Shown here one piece after another: positions 28,885 to 41,382 of a stretch of 53,560 bases of DNA. The notes below the pieces were generated by a model, which was not told the DNA's origin, did no database searches, and saw only the letters and a list, made by a program, of their open reading frames with translations. Origin of the DNA: Erysipelotrichaceae bacterium (lineage in GTDB: Bacteria; Bacillota_I; Bacilli_A; Erysipelotrichales; Erysipelotrichaceae); contig JALEVB010000084.1 in NCBI GenBank assembly GCA_022780745.1, forward strand, positions 1-53,560, in the 5' to 3' direction. The stretch's first letter is position 1; each line of letters starts with the position of its first letter. The position numbers were made by a program, and so were the translations under genes.

Positions 28885-29160
28885 ATGAGAACATTTATTT
28901 GGTTTTTTATTATTTTTGTTATTCTAGATTTGTTTTTGAGTTTTATTTTTAAAAATCCATTCTTATTTTTATTAATAATAGTAGCAATAGTTGCATATGG
29001 TGCATATAAGAATTATCAAAGACAAAAACAAATCGAACAGTTTCAGGAAGATATCAAACAACAGTTTGAGCAGGCAAATAATTATTATGAAAATAATAAT
29101 AGCTCAGCTGATCCTGATATTATCGATGTTGAATATACAGAAAAGGAAATTGAAAAATAG
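28885..29160 (+). CDS. Small membrane protein, unknown function
   Basis: N-terminal TMs, acidic C-terminus 'DPDIIDVEYTEKEIEK'; immediately after the zinc-ribbon gene. Confidence 0.65.
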   Translation: MRTFIWFFIIFVILDLFLSFIFKNPFLFLLIIVAIVAYGAYKNYQRQKQIEQFQEDIKQQFEQANNYYENNNSSADPDIIDVEYTEKEIEK

Positions 29161-29197
29161 CTATGTAAATTGATATACATAGCTATTTTCTTTTTAT
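29154..29197. terminator. Bidirectional terminator between convergent genes
   Basis: AAAATAGCTATGTA…TACATAGCTATTTT inverted repeat with T tracts. Confidence 0.8.
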
Positions 29198-30988
29198 TGA
29201 AGACTTTGGCTTGCTCATTTGAGCCATAGCATCTTTATGATTTAAGATAACCGGAATTACGATAGGATTACGATTAGTCTTTTGATATAAATATGGTTCT
29301 AAAGCTGCTCTTATGCAGTTCTTTAATTCGCCAAAGGTCGTTTTTTGCTGCATCTTGATTTTTAAAGCATCATAAACGATTCTTTCAGCTTCTTTTAATA
29401 AAGTCTGTGATTCTTTGATAAAGACAAAACCACGAGAAACAATATTAGGTAAACATAAGATCTTATTGTAGCGAGAATCAATAGTAACGATAACAGCTAC
29501 TAAACCATTATCAGCCAATAACTGACGATCTTTAATTACTGAAGTTGATAATCCTGATATGTCATTACCATCAACATAGATATCATCGGTTTGTATCCTT
29601 TCACTAGCTCTAAAGCATACTTCATCTCTTAATACTACCGCATCACCGTTAGCACAAATAAAACAGTTTTCTGCTGGAATACCAGTTTCTACAGCAGTAA
29701 GCATATGTTGTTTTAACATCTTATATTCACCATGCATAGGCATAAAATACTTTGGTTTGATCAATTGTAACATTAGTTTCTGTTCTTCTTGTGAAGCATG
29801 TCCAGTAGTATGTAAAGATGTTAAAGGTGAATTAACGATTACATTGGCACCAACTCTGGTCAACTGATTAACAACAGCAGAAACACTGGTACCATTGCCT
29901 GGAATAGGATTGCTTGAGAAAATTACTGTATCACCAGGAATGATCTTAATAAATCGATGAGTACCATTAGCAATTCTGCTTAAGGCAGCAAGCGGTTCAC
30001 CTTGAGATCCTGTACATAAGATACAAATCTTATTGGCAGGCAGAGTATTTAATTCGCTGGCACTAATAAAACTAGATTCAGGAATATTAATAACTTTAAG
30101 TCTTTTGGCAATATCGACAACATTTTCCATGCTTCGACCAAATACTGCAACTTTTCTTCCACAAATAACAGCTGATTCTAATATCTGTGATAATCTGGTC
30201 ACATTAGAAGCAAATGTTGATACAATTAATCTTCCTGGTGTTTTTCTTATCTGTTCTAGAATACTTTGTGCAACCTTCTTTTCTGAAATTGAGAATCCGC
30301 TAACAGAAGAATTAGTTGAATCACTTAATAATAGGGTAACACCAATTTGTCCAATATAAGCCATTTTCTGATAATCAGAATTCATTTGACCAATAGGTGT
30401 TAGATCGAATTTGAAGTCTCCTGTTTCAACAATACGACCATTAGGAGTATTGATCAATACGCCCAAAGAATCTGGTATAGAGTGAATAGTATCAAAAAAA
30501 CCAATATTAAAATATTTAGTTTCTATTCTTGATTCACCATTAATTTCTACTAACTTTACAGATTTAGTTAGTTTTCTTTCTTCTAGTTTTTTTGTGATCA
30601 AAGCACAAGCAAAACGAGGAGCATAAATGGTTTTTATTTTAATTGTTTGTAATAGAAATGGTATAGCTCCAATATGATCTTCATGACCATGAGTAATGAT
30701 AACTGCTTTGATTTTATGCTGATTTTTTACTAAATATGAAAAATCAGGTATTACATAATCTACACCAAGAAGGCTGTCTTCGGGAAATAAAACACCGACA
30801 TCGATGACGATGATCTCATCATCATGTTCGATACAATACATATTTTTACCTACTTCACCTAGTCCTCCTAGAGCGAATACTAAGGTATCATGTTTTAAGT
30901 CGTATGAATTATCGTTTTTATTTCTTGTGAATCTTGGTGGTTTTATTGAATTTTCTTTCATTTTGACCTCTTTTCTATAAATCACCAA
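29183..30988 (-). CDS. rnj: Ribonuclease J
   Basis: 'ITHGHEDHIGAIPFLL', 'LLSDSTNSSVSGFS', 'STFASNVTRLSQI', 'PMHGEYKML'; start probably at the internal MKENS Met. Confidence 0.95.
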   Translation of the reverse strand: MVIYRKEVKMKENSIKPPRFTRNKNDNSYDLKHDTLVFALGGLGEVGKNMYCIEHDDEIIVIDVGVLFPEDSLLGVDYVIPDFSYLVKNQHKIKAVIITHGHEDHIGAIPFLLQTIKIKTIYAPRFACALITKKLEERKLTKSVKLVEINGESRIETKYFNIGFFDTIHSIPDSLGVLINTPNGRIVETGDFKFDLTPIGQMNSDYQKMAYIGQIGVTLLLSDSTNSSVSGFSISEKKVAQSILEQIRKTPGRLIVSTFASNVTRLSQILESAVICGRKVAVFGRSMENVVDIAKRLKVINIPESSFISASELNTLPANKICILCTGSQGEPLAALSRIANGTHRFIKIIPGDTVIFSSNPIPGNGTSVSAVVNQLTRVGANVIVNSPLTSLHTTGHASQEEQKLMLQLIKPKYFMPMHGEYKMLKQHMLTAVETGIPAENCFICANGDAVVLRDEVCFRASERIQTDDIYVDGNDISGLSTSVIKDRQLLADNGLVAVIVTIDSRYNKILCLPNIVSRGFVFIKESQTLLKEAERIVYDALKIKMQQKTTFGELKNCIRAALEPYLYQKTNRNPIVIPVILNHKDAMAQMSKPKSSIKRK

Positions 30989-31010
30989 TTACTATTAAAA
31001 GTATATCATA

Positions 31011-31577
31011 TTAAATTTCGATTGCATTATCTAATTTAATAAATGGATCTTCAGAATTAATATGATCGTAGAATAAAGTACCACTAAAATGATCTATTTC
31101 ATGCTGTAAGACAATAGCTAAATAACCATGTGCTCTAATTGTTACTTCTTTTTTTGTTAAATAATCATAAGCTTTGACTTTAATACGAGCACTACGATAA
31201 ATGTATCCTTCATGTTCAGCTTCTACTGATAGACATCCTTCACCGCTCTTTAAGTAACTTTGTTCAATTGAACTAGAAACGATCTTAGGATTAACTAAAC
31301 AGTATTCATATGTTACTTCATTATCATATTTGTCAATATCGCTACATATAATAGCTGTCATTTGTTTAGGTATTCCAACCTGAATGGCACTGATACCTAC
31401 AGCTGGTCTTAAGTTCTTTTTTTCTGCTAATTCAGGATCAGTACTTTCTTTGACATAATTATACATATCGATCATTAATTGTTCATCTTCCTTTGACAAT
31501 GGTAATTGAACAGGTAATGATTTTGTTCTTATTATTGGGTCATTATCTTTGATAATGGTATCATTATTGATTATCAT
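31011..31577 (-). CDS. def: Peptide deformylase
   Basis: 'VGISAIQVGIPKQ' (motif I), 'EGCLSVE' (II), 'QHEIDHFSG' (III). Confidence 0.95.
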   Translation of the reverse strand: MIINNDTIIKDNDPIIRTKSLPVQLPLSKEDEQLMIDMYNYVKESTDPELAEKKNLRPAVGISAIQVGIPKQMTAIICSDIDKYDNEVTYEYCLVNPKIVSSSIEQSYLKSGEGCLSVEAEHEGYIYRSARIKVKAYDYLTKKEVTIRAHGYLAIVLQHEIDHFSGTLFYDHINSEDPFIKLDNAIEI

Positions 31578-31675
31578 TTTTTATTATTCCTTTCGAGTTA
31601 TAATATCTTATATATAATATCAAATATTTTTAAAATTGTACAAAAAAATACATCACATATGATAAAATAAAAAAC

Positions 31676-32866
31676 ATGAAGAAGATTATTAATTTATTTA
31701 AAATGCCTAGCAAATCAGATTTTATCTTGCATGTAGCTATCATTGGATTAGCTGTTTTTGGCTTTGTTATGGTTATTTCGGCTAGTATGGGCTTGTCAAT
31801 TGGTGATAATAGATATCTGGTTTTTACAGGTGCTAAATTGGCTATATTTACCTTTATAGGTTATATGGGAATGGTTTTTTGTGCTAAACATTTCACTTTT
31901 GAAAAAGTGGCTAAAAATAGTATGATTCTGATGTTTGGAACCATAATAGCACTAATGGCTTGTTTATTATTTGCAGGCTCTGGTGGAGCCAAGGCTTGGA
32001 TAAGACTGCCAATTCCCGGCAGAGAAGTAACGATACAGCCTTCAGAATTTGCTAAGATCATATTCATGATCATTTTAGCAACATATCTTGGTGATGATAG
32101 AAAGAAATATGATAGCTGGTGGGAATTTGTTAAAATTCCTGTTTGTTTTGTTTTAATTTGTGTATGTATTGTCTGGTTTTTACAATCAGACTTTGGTAGT
32201 GCGGTGGTATTGTTTTTGATAGCTGTCTTTTGTTATCTGATACCACGTAAACCAATATTAAGAATTAGTCAGTATTTACTGGTAATGCTTGGTATTATTG
32301 GCATTATAGGTGTAGTTTTGATGCTATATACTAAAACAGGTGAGAATATTATTTATAGTCTTCCTTTTCAGCAATATCAGATCAATCGTATCTTATCTTC
32401 TATTAATCCTTTTATTGATGAATATAATACTGGTTATCAGCTGATCAATGGTTTAGTTGCCTTTGCTACGGGTGGTTTATTTGGAAAGGGTTTTGGTAAT
32501 TCAGTAAGAAAATATACTGATTTTCCAGCATCTAATACAGACTTTATCTTAGCTATCGTTGTTGAGGAATTAGGTTTTGTTGGTTTTTTAGTTATCGCTA
32601 TAGGCTATTTAACAATCATATTTGTTTTATTTAAATATGCTTTTAGAATAAGAAGTGAGAAAGCTAAGATCGTCCTTGTTGGTGTTGCAATGTATATGTT
32701 TATTCATTTTTTATTTAATGTTGGAGGGGTTACGGGATTTATTCCTTTAACAGGGGTACCGTTATTAATGATTTCAGCTGGTGGTTCTAGTACAACAAGT
32801 TTAATGATGGCTATTGGAATTGCTCAAGCTATCATCTCTCAATATCGAAAGGGGCTTATCATATGA
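31676..32866 (+). CDS. ftsW: FtsW/RodA/SpoVE family glycosyltransferase
   Basis: 'IPGREVTIQPSEFAKI', 'QSDFGSAVV', 'NTDFILAIVVEELGFVG', 'GVTGFIPLTGVPLLMISAGGSS'. Confidence 0.92.
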   Translation: MKKIINLFKMPSKSDFILHVAIIGLAVFGFVMVISASMGLSIGDNRYLVFTGAKLAIFTFIGYMGMVFCAKHFTFEKVAKNSMILMFGTIIALMACLLFAGSGGAKAWIRLPIPGREVTIQPSEFAKIIFMIILATYLGDDRKKYDSWWEFVKIPVCFVLICVCIVWFLQSDFGSAVVLFLIAVFCYLIPRKPILRISQYLLVMLGIIGIIGVVLMLYTKTGENIIYSLPFQQYQINRILSSINPFIDEYNTGYQLINGLVAFATGGLFGKGFGNSVRKYTDFPASNTDFILAIVVEELGFVGFLVIAIGYLTIIFVLFKYAFRIRSEKAKIVLVGVAMYMFIHFLFNVGGVTGFIPLTGVPLLMISAGGSSTTSLMMAIGIAQAIISQYRKGLII

Positions 32867-33405
32867 GAATAATAGCTGGAAAATATCGTTCTAGAAATCT
32901 TAAGACTTTAAAAAGTAATGCTACAAGGCCTACTTTAGATAAAGTAAAAGAAGCTGTTTTTTCTAAATTAGGTACTTATTTTGATGGAGGAGTTTGTTTA
33001 GATCTGTTTAGTGGTTCTGGAGCTATTGGTTTAGAGGCTTTATCTCGAGGAATGGATAAGGCTATCTTAGTTGATAAAAGTTATGAAGCTATAAATATTA
33101 TCAAGGAAAATGTTAAAGCATTAGAGGCTGATGCTACAGTATTTAAAATGGATTATAAAGCAGCTTTAAATAAATTTCAGAATGAACAGTTTGATCTGAT
33201 ATATATTGATCCACCATATCATCTTCATGTTTATAATGATATTCTAAAGTTTATTGATGAACATCAAATGCTAAAAGAATATGGCTATATCGTATGTGAA
33301 AGCCTGAATGAAGAAGAGATCAATAAGGAATATCAAGAATTAGTATTTGAAAAAGAAGTGAGCTATGGAATCATGAAAGTTATATATATAAGGAGAAAAA
33401 AATAA
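32863..33405 (+). CDS. rsmD: 16S rRNA (guanine966-N2)-methyltransferase
   Basis: 'MRIIAGKYRSRNLKT…TRPTLDKVKEAVFSKL', 'DLFSGSGAIGLEALSRG', 'IDPPY'. Confidence 0.95.
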   Translation: MRIIAGKYRSRNLKTLKSNATRPTLDKVKEAVFSKLGTYFDGGVCLDLFSGSGAIGLEALSRGMDKAILVDKSYEAINIIKENVKALEADATVFKMDYKAALNKFQNEQFDLIYIDPPYHLHVYNDILKFIDEHQMLKEYGYIVCESLNEEEINKEYQELVFEKEVSYGIMKVIYIRRKK

Positions 33406-33881
33406 TGAAAACGGCTATCTATCCAGGAAGTTTTGATCCTATTACCATTGGACATTTAGATATAATAAGAAGAAGTGCAAGAATATTTGATAAAGTAGTA
33501 ATTGCTATTTTAGTTAATACAAGGAAGATTCCTTGTTTTGATAATGAAAAAAGAAAAGAAATGATTGAAAAGTGTATAAGTGATCTAGATAATGTTGAAG
33601 TTGTGATCAAGAGTGGTCTAACTATTGATGTTGCGAAAGAATATGATGCCAAAGTCTTAATTAGGGGTATAAGAGCGGTTGCTGATTATGAATATGAATT
33701 GCAGCAGGCAACGGCTAATATGACATTAGCAAATGATATTGAAACCTTATTTATGGTTGCTAAGCCAGAATATTCTTTTTTAAGTTCTAGTGTGGTAAAG
33801 GAGATGGCATATTATCATGCTGATCTTTCAAAAGTATTGCCAAAAGAGATAATTGATGAAGTACAGGATAAGTTCAAATAG
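33405..33881 (+). CDS. coaD: Phosphopantetheine adenylyltransferase
   Basis: 'AIYPGSFDPITIGHLDIIRRSA', 'RGIRAVADYEYELQQA', 'SSSVVKE'. Confidence 0.97.
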   Translation: MKTAIYPGSFDPITIGHLDIIRRSARIFDKVVIAILVNTRKIPCFDNEKRKEMIEKCISDLDNVEVVIKSGLTIDVAKEYDAKVLIRGIRAVADYEYELQQATANMTLANDIETLFMVAKPEYSFLSSSVVKEMAYYHADLSKVLPKEIIDEVQDKFK

Positions 33882-33901
33882 GTCAAAGGACCTATTTTTT
33901 T
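33878..33901 (+). terminator. Rho-independent terminator after coaD
   Basis: ATAGGTC-aaag-GACCTAT + T run. Confidence 0.75.
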
Positions 33902-33939
33902 ACAAATGGGGACAGATGTATGAAAACATGTGAAAAAAA

Positions 33940-33966
33940 TTAGCACTTATTTCTTGACAGTGCTAA
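33940..33966 (+). promoter_or_regulatory. CIRCE element 1 (HrcA operator) overlapping the -35 box
   Basis: TTAGCACTT-N9-CAGTGCTAA; promoter TTGACA (33954)-N17-TATATT (33977). Confidence 0.92.
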
Positions 33967-33983
33967 TCAATTGTTGTATATTA

Positions 33984-34010
33984 TTAGCAGTCAAAGAAGA
34001 CTAGTGCTAA
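33984..34010 (+). promoter_or_regulatory. CIRCE element 2, degenerate
   Basis: TTAGCAGTC-N9-TAGTGCTAA, same 9-9-9 geometry. Confidence 0.75.
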
Positions 34011-34025
34011 AAAAAGGAGGTAAAG

Positions 34026-35048
34026 ATGCTTACAAATAGAAGAATTCAAATTTTGAAAGCTATCGTTGATGAATTTATTCAGACGGCTGAGCCTGTTGGA
34101 TCAAAGACATTGATGGAGAAGTATAATTTACCTTATTCTAGTGCTACTATTCGTAATGATATGCAGTATTTGGAAGAATATGGGTATTTAGAGAAGACAC
34201 ATACTTCTAGTGGTCGTATTCCTAGTACAGAAGGTTATAAATTTTATTGTGAATATCTGCTTGAAAACAAAACTAATCCTAAAATGGAAGTAGCTTTGCA
34301 AAAAATCTATAACAATGATGCATTAGGAATTGAAGATGTTATTCAGGCAAGCTGTGATGTTTTATCAGAGATGACCAATCTTACTACTGGAGTGCTTGGA
34401 CCAGATGCCAGAAAACAGCGTTTGGAACATGTTAAATTATTTCCTGTTAGTGATCGTAGTGCAGTTTGTGTATTTATTACAGATACTGGACATACAGAGA
34501 CAAAAAACTTTAAGTTTGATCAGGAAATAAGTGTTGATGATATTCAGAACTGCTGTAATATCTTAAATGACCGTTTAAAAGGAACATATATAGAAAATCT
34601 TGCAGATAAGATGGAATCAATAAGACCTGTGCTTGCGGCTCATGTTGTTAGACATGATTTGTTATTTAAAGCATTTGTTCAGGCCTTTGCAAAATTTGCG
34701 AATGATAACGTTTATTTTAGCGGTCAATCGAAAATGTTATATCAGCCTGAATTTTCAGATATTGAGAAATTAAGGAATTTTATGAATATGCTTGATAATT
34801 CTTCAATATGGCGAACACTTACTGGTGAAAATAATACCAGACTGATGTTGCCTAATGAGGGATTTGATATTACGTGGGTCGATGATGTAGCAGTTGTTAA
34901 ACAGAGTTTTAGAATAAACGATGATGAACAAGGACAACTGATGATCGTTGGACCAGCTCGAATGGATTATGAAAAGATCGTATCGATGCTTGATAGTACG
35001 ACAAAGATGATAGAACATATCTATGGAGGAAATAATGGAAGAAAATAA
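34026..35048 (+). CDS. hrcA: Heat-inducible transcription repressor HrcA
   Basis: 'MLTNRRIQILKAIVDEFIQTAEPVGSKTLMEKYNLPYSSATIRNDM', CIRCE upstream. Confidence 0.97.
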   Translation: MLTNRRIQILKAIVDEFIQTAEPVGSKTLMEKYNLPYSSATIRNDMQYLEEYGYLEKTHTSSGRIPSTEGYKFYCEYLLENKTNPKMEVALQKIYNNDALGIEDVIQASCDVLSEMTNLTTGVLGPDARKQRLEHVKLFPVSDRSAVCVFITDTGHTETKNFKFDQEISVDDIQNCCNILNDRLKGTYIENLADKMESIRPVLAAHVVRHDLLFKAFVQAFAKFANDNVYFSGQSKMLYQPEFSDIEKLRNFMNMLDNSSIWRTLTGENNTRLMLPNEGFDITWVDDVAVVKQSFRINDDEQGQLMIVGPARMDYEKIVSMLDSTTKMIEHIYGGNNGRK

Positions 35049-35619
35049 GGAAAAAGTTGAAGATACTGCTAGTGAAAAAGATGAAGTTAAACAAGATGAT
35101 GTTGTTGTTGAGGAAAAGGAAGTTGAAATCAATGATGATGAAATCGAAGTTGAAAAAGAAGATGAATTGCAGTCTTTGAATGAGCATATAGCTAAGTTAG
35201 AGAGTGAAATTGCTGGTTTAAAAAATGATTATGCTAGAGCTTATGCTGATACTGAAAACATGCGTAGACGTCTTCAAAATGAGTATGAGATGCTAAAGAA
35301 ATATCGTATACAGGACTTTGCTTTAGATATTCTTCCAGTTATTGATAACTGTGAAAGAGCTCTTGCTCAAGAAACATCTGATGAAAAGTATCGTAAAGGT
35401 GTAGAGATGATTTATAATCAGCTGATCAATGCTTTGAAAAAAGAAGGTGTTGAAGAGATTGATTGCTTGAATAAAACATTTGATGCTAATTTCGAACAGG
35501 CTATCATGATGGAAAAAGTTGATGGTGTTGAAAGTGGTATCGTTGTTCAGGTACTTCAAAAAGGTTATAAATTAAAAGATCGTATATTACGTGCCGCAAT
35601 GGTAAAAGTTAGTGAATAA
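35035..35619 (+). CDS. grpE: Nucleotide exchange factor GrpE
   Basis: 'YARAYADTENMRRRLQNEYEMLKKYRIQDFALDILPVIDNCERAL'; start refined from 35023 to the ATG after GGAGG. Confidence 0.95.
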   Translation: MEENKEKVEDTASEKDEVKQDDVVVEEKEVEINDDEIEVEKEDELQSLNEHIAKLESEIAGLKNDYARAYADTENMRRRLQNEYEMLKKYRIQDFALDILPVIDNCERALAQETSDEKYRKGVEMIYNQLINALKKEGVEEIDCLNKTFDANFEQAIMMEKVDGVESGIVVQVLQKGYKLKDRILRAAMVKVSE

Positions 35620-35625
35620 ATTTAG

Positions 35626-37443
<1,818 letters not shown>

Positions 37444-37445
37444 TT

Positions 37446-37476
37446 CAAAAGCCCTAGGTTAATATCCTAGGCTTTT
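37446..37476 (+). other. Strong hairpin between dnaK and dnaJ with no extended U tract
   Basis: CAAAAGCCCTAGG-ttaatat-CCTAGGCTTTTG. Confidence 0.7.
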
Positions 37477-37506
37477 GCATAAGTCTTAAAAAGAGGTGTT
37501 AAGAAA

Positions 37507-38649
37507 ATGAGTGAAAAAAGAGATTATTATGAAGTGCTTGGCATCTCTAAAGATGCATCAGAACAAGAAATAAAAAAAGCATATCGATCTTTGGCTAAAA
37601 AATATCATCCTGATATGAACAAGAGTCCAGATGCTGAAGAAAAATTTAAAGAGATCAATGAAGCATATGAAGTATTAAGTGATCCTGATAAGAAAGCTAA
37701 ATATGATCAGTTTGGTTTTGCAGGAGTTGATCCAAATGCCGCTTCAGGATTTGGTGGTTTCTCAAGTGGAAGCTTTGATGATCTAAATGATATCTTTGGT
37801 TCAATGTTTGGTGGTGGTGGTTTCTCAGGATTCTCTGGGTTTGGAGGATCTACAAGCAGAAATAGCACAGCACCAAGAAAAGGCCAAGATCGTTATATGC
37901 AGATGAATGTTAGTTTCATGGATGCTATATTTGGTAAAAATGAAACAATTAATTTAAGTGTTGATGAAAAATGTAGCCAATGTAATGGTAGTGGGGCAGC
38001 AAGTTCTTCTGATATAATTACATGTTCAAGATGTAATGGTTCAGGAAGAGTTGTTACACAACAAAGAACAGCATTTGGAGTCTTCCAGTCACAAAGTGTT
38101 TGTCCAGATTGTAATGGTACTGGTAAGAAAATCAAAAAAGTGTGTCCTAAATGTCATGGAGAAGGCTATGAACATAAAAGAGTTAGTGTTGATCTAAAGA
38201 TTCCTAGTGGTATTCAAACAGGTCAGCAATTAAGAGTTCAAGGAAAAGGTGAACGTGGTATCAATGGAGGACCTAATGGTGATTTATATATCGAAATTAG
38301 AGTTGCCAGCCATGAATATTTCAAACGTGAAGGAAAGAATATTTATATCACTATTCCTATTAGTAATGTCGATGCAACTTTAGGATGTACTGTTGATGTT
38401 CCAACGGTACATGGAGATGTAGAGCTAACTATTCCAGCTGGTACTCAAAATGGAGCACAATTAAGAATTAGAGAAAAGGGTGTTCCTGATATTAGAGGTG
38501 GTAAAGCTGGTGATGAGATAGTTGAGATCAAGGTTGAAATTCCTAAGAAATTATCTCGTGAAGAAAAAGAACTTTATCAGAAACTATATAATATCCAGCA
38601 TAAGGGTAATGAGAGTGTTTTTGATAAGTTTAAGAAGGCTTTTAAATAA
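37507..38649 (+). CDS. dnaJ: Chaperone DnaJ
   Basis: J domain '[32 protein letters not shown]', four CxxCxGxG repeats. Confidence 0.97.
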   Translation: MSEKRDYYEVLGISKDASEQEIKKAYRSLAKKYHPDMNKSPDAEEKFKEINEAYEVLSDPDKKAKYDQFGFAGVDPNAASGFGGFSSGSFDDLNDIFGSMFGGGGFSGFSGFGGSTSRNSTAPRKGQDRYMQMNVSFMDAIFGKNETINLSVDEKCSQCNGSGAASSSDIITCSRCNGSGRVVTQQRTAFGVFQSQSVCPDCNGTGKKIKKVCPKCHGEGYEHKRVSVDLKIPSGIQTGQQLRVQGKGERGINGGPNGDLYIEIRVASHEYFKREGKNIYITIPISNVDATLGCTVDVPTVHGDVELTIPAGTQNGAQLRIREKGVPDIRGGKAGDEIVEIKVEIPKKLSREEKELYQKLYNIQHKGNESVFDKFKKAFK

Positions 38650-38669
38650 AGGTACGATTTGTACCTTTT
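38648..38669 (+). terminator. Short terminator after dnaJ
   Basis: AAAGGTAC-gattt-GTACCTTTT. Confidence 0.6.
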
Positions 38670-38683
38670 CTAAAACATTGAAA

Positions 38684-38710
38684 TTAGCACTCTATTAAAT
38701 TAAGTGCTAA
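38684..38710 (+). promoter_or_regulatory. CIRCE element upstream of clpB
   Basis: TTAGCACTC-N9-AAGTGCTAA. Confidence 0.92.
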
Positions 38711-38723
38711 AAGGAGGTATTTT

Positions 38724-41273
38724 ATGAATGTTGAACAAATGACAAATCGTTTACAGGAAATTATGCAAAGAGCCATCATGATTGCTAATAGTAATCATAA
38801 TCCTCAATTATGTGTTGAACATGTTTTAAAAGCTTTAAATAGTGATGATGGCATAATTGCCTTGTGGAATAAGTTAAATGTTGATTATGGTAAAATTGAT
38901 GTCATAATTGATAAATATTTAGCTAAACTTAATAGAGTAGACAATACTAATATTACTTTGAATAGAGAAGTTGAAAATGCTTATAATGAGGCTTTAAACT
39001 GGTCGAAGAAGCATGAGGAAACTTATATGAGTTCTGTTAGTATGCTGATTGCTTTATTGTTTGGTAAAACAGAAGTAGCTAAAGAAATAGTTAATGCTTT
39101 AAATTTAAAGCAGAAAGATATTGAAAAAGCAGAAATGGAAAGAAGGCATAATATGAAGATGGATAGTGCTGAAAGCGAAAATCAAGTAGATGCTTTAAGT
39201 AAATATGGTCGTGATCTTGTTCAGGATGTTAAGGATGGTAAGATCGATCCAGTTATTGGCAGAGATGATGAAATAAGAAGAGTTATTGAGATCTTATCAA
39301 GAAAAACAAAGAATAATCCGATATTGATAGGTGAACCAGGTGTTGGTAAAACAGCAATCGTTGAAGGATTAGCATGGCGTATCATGAAGCAGGATGTACC
39401 ATTTGGCTTAAAGGATAAGAAATTGATTGAGCTTGATATGGGTTCATTAATTGCTGGTGCTAAATATCGTGGTGAATTTGAGGAAAGATTAAAAGCGGTA
39501 TTGAATGAAGTTAAGCAGGCTGATGGAAATATCATCTTATTCATTGATGAAATTCATAATCTGGTAGGTGCTGGTAAGACTGAGGGTTCAATGGATGCAG
39601 CTAACTTATTAAAGCCAATGCTAGCTCGTGGAGAATTAAAGTGTATAGGTGCTACTACTTTTGATGAATATCGTCAATATATTGAAAAAGATGCTGCTTT
39701 AGAAAGAAGATTCCAGAAGATACAGGTAGAAGAACCAAGTGTAGAAGAAACGATTTCTATTCTAAGAGGATTAAAAGATCGTTTTGAATCTCACCATGGT
39801 GTACAGATCAAAGATGAAGCAATTATTGCTGCTTCTACTTTATCACATAGATATATTACTGATCGTTTCTTACCAGATAAGGCTATTGACTTAATAGATG
39901 AAGCTTGCGCCTGTGTTCGTGTAGAAATGGATTCTATGCCATCAGAACTTGATGAATTATTTAGAAAGATCATGCAGCTGGAAATTGAAGAGACAGCTTT
40001 AAAGAAAGAAAATGATGAAAAAACTAAAGAAAGATTACAAGATATTCAAAAGGAATTAGCTACACTTAAAGAAGAAAAGAATATTAAATATGATAAATGG
40101 CAGCAGGAAAAGAAGAAACTGGATGAAGCTAAACAATATAAGGAACAATTAGAAAAAGCTAAATTAGATATGCAGCAGGCTCAAAATGATGCAAAATATG
40201 AAGTAGCAGCAAAACTTCAATATGAAACTATACCTAATTTAGAAAAGAAGATAAAAGAAGCTAATAATAGCAGTGAAAATCGTGTTATTCAAGAAATCGT
40301 TGATGAAGAACTTATAGCGAAGATCGTTTCAAGATGGACACATATTGAGGTAAGCAAGTTACTAGAAACTCAAAGACAAAAGATCTTAAATCTCGATAAG
40401 ATCTTACAGGAAAGAGTAATGGGTCAGGATGAAGCATTACAGCTAGTACAGGAAGCAATTATTAGAAGTAAAGCTCAGATCCAGGATGAAAACAGACCAA
40501 TTGGCTCATTCTTATTCCTTGGCCCTACAGGTGTAGGTAAAACCGAGGTTGCTAAGGCTTTAGCTCAGCAATTATTTGATGATGAATCAAAGATCATAAG
40601 AATAGATATGTCCGAATATATGGAGAAACATAGTGTTTCTAGATTGGTAGGAGCTCCTCCAGGATATGTAGGTTATGAAGAAGGAGGACAGTTAACAGAA
40701 AGTGTTAGAAGAAATCCTTATTCTATTGTCTTATTTGATGAAGTAGAGAAAGCACATCCTGATGTCTTTAATATCTTATTACAAATATTAGATGATGGTA
40801 GAATTACTGATTCTAAAGGTGTAACTGTTGATTTTAAGAATACTTTGATCATTATGACTAGTAATCTAGGTTCTAGATTTGCCTTTGAAGAAGATAAGCA
40901 GGAAAGAAATAAACATTATATGGATGAAGTACATAAATTCTTCAAACCTGAATTTGTAAATCGTATTGATGAAATTATCGTCTTTAATGCTCTAGATGAT
41001 AAAGTATTGCCATTAATAGCTAATAAGTTTATTAAACAGCTTGAACAAAGATTACATGATAAAGATATCACTTTAAAAGTAAGTGATAATGCAATGAAGA
41101 GGATCATTAGTTTAGGTGTTGATCCTGTCTTTGGTGCTAGACCAATGAAACGACATATTCAAAGAGAAATCGAGACCAAAGTAGCTCGCTGTATTCTTGA
41201 AAATGTTGATATTGAGGGTAAGACAATACTTGTTGATGCCGATGAAAATGGTTATTTTACCTTGGTAGAATAA
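38724..41273 (+). CDS. clpB: ATP-dependent disaggregase ClpB
   Basis: Two AAA+ modules '[15 protein letters not shown]' and '[14 protein letters not shown]', long coiled-coil middle domain, '[14 protein letters not shown]'. Confidence 0.97.
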   Translation: MNVEQMTNRLQEIMQRAIMIANSNHNPQLCVEHVLKALNSDDGIIALWNKLNVDYGKIDVIIDKYLAKLNRVDNTNITLNREVENAYNEALNWSKKHEETYMSSVSMLIALLFGKTEVAKEIVNALNLKQKDIEKAEMERRHNMKMDSAESENQVDALSKYGRDLVQDVKDGKIDPVIGRDDEIRRVIEILSRKTKNNPILIGEPGVGKTAIVEGLAWRIMKQDVPFGLKDKKLIELDMGSLIAGAKYRGEFEERLKAVLNEVKQADGNIILFIDEIHNLVGAGKTEGSMDAANLLKPMLARGELKCIGATTFDEYRQYIEKDAALERRFQKIQVEEPSVEETISILRGLKDRFESHHGVQIKDEAIIAASTLSHRYITDRFLPDKAIDLIDEACACVRVEMDSMPSELDELFRKIMQLEIEETALKKENDEKTKERLQDIQKELATLKEEKNIKYDKWQQEKKKLDEAKQYKEQLEKAKLDMQQAQNDAKYEVAAKLQYETIPNLEKKIKEANNSSENRVIQEIVDEELIAKIVSRWTHIEVSKLLETQRQKILNLDKILQERVMGQDEALQLVQEAIIRSKAQIQDENRPIGSFLFLGPTGVGKTEVAKALAQQLFDDESKIIRIDMSEYMEKHSVSRLVGAPPGYVGYEEGGQLTESVRRNPYSIVLFDEVEKAHPDVFNILLQILDDGRITDSKGVTVDFKNTLIIMTSNLGSRFAFEEDKQERNKHYMDEVHKFFKPEFVNRIDEIIVFNALDDKVLPLIANKFIKQLEQRLHDKDITLKVSDNAMKRIISLGVDPVFGARPMKRHIQREIETKVARCILENVDIEGKTILVDADENGYFTLVE

Positions 41274-41286
41274 AAATATAGGTTAT

Positions 41287-41322
41287 AAAAGTATTTAGGT
41301 TATATTCCTAAATACTTTTTTT
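41287..41322 (+). terminator. Strong terminator after clpB
   Basis: AAAAGTATTTAGG-loop-CCTAAATACTTTTTTT. Confidence 0.85.
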
Positions 41323-41382
41323 GGTGGATAGAAGTTTAATATCCTGTAAACATTTTTATATTTTTGTGTTATATTATTATAG

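Noticed and set aside
34803-35187. Minus-strand ORFs at the hrcA-grpE junction rich in Phe/Ser
   Set aside because: Antisense artefacts of the acidic, Glu/Lys-rich GrpE N-terminus.
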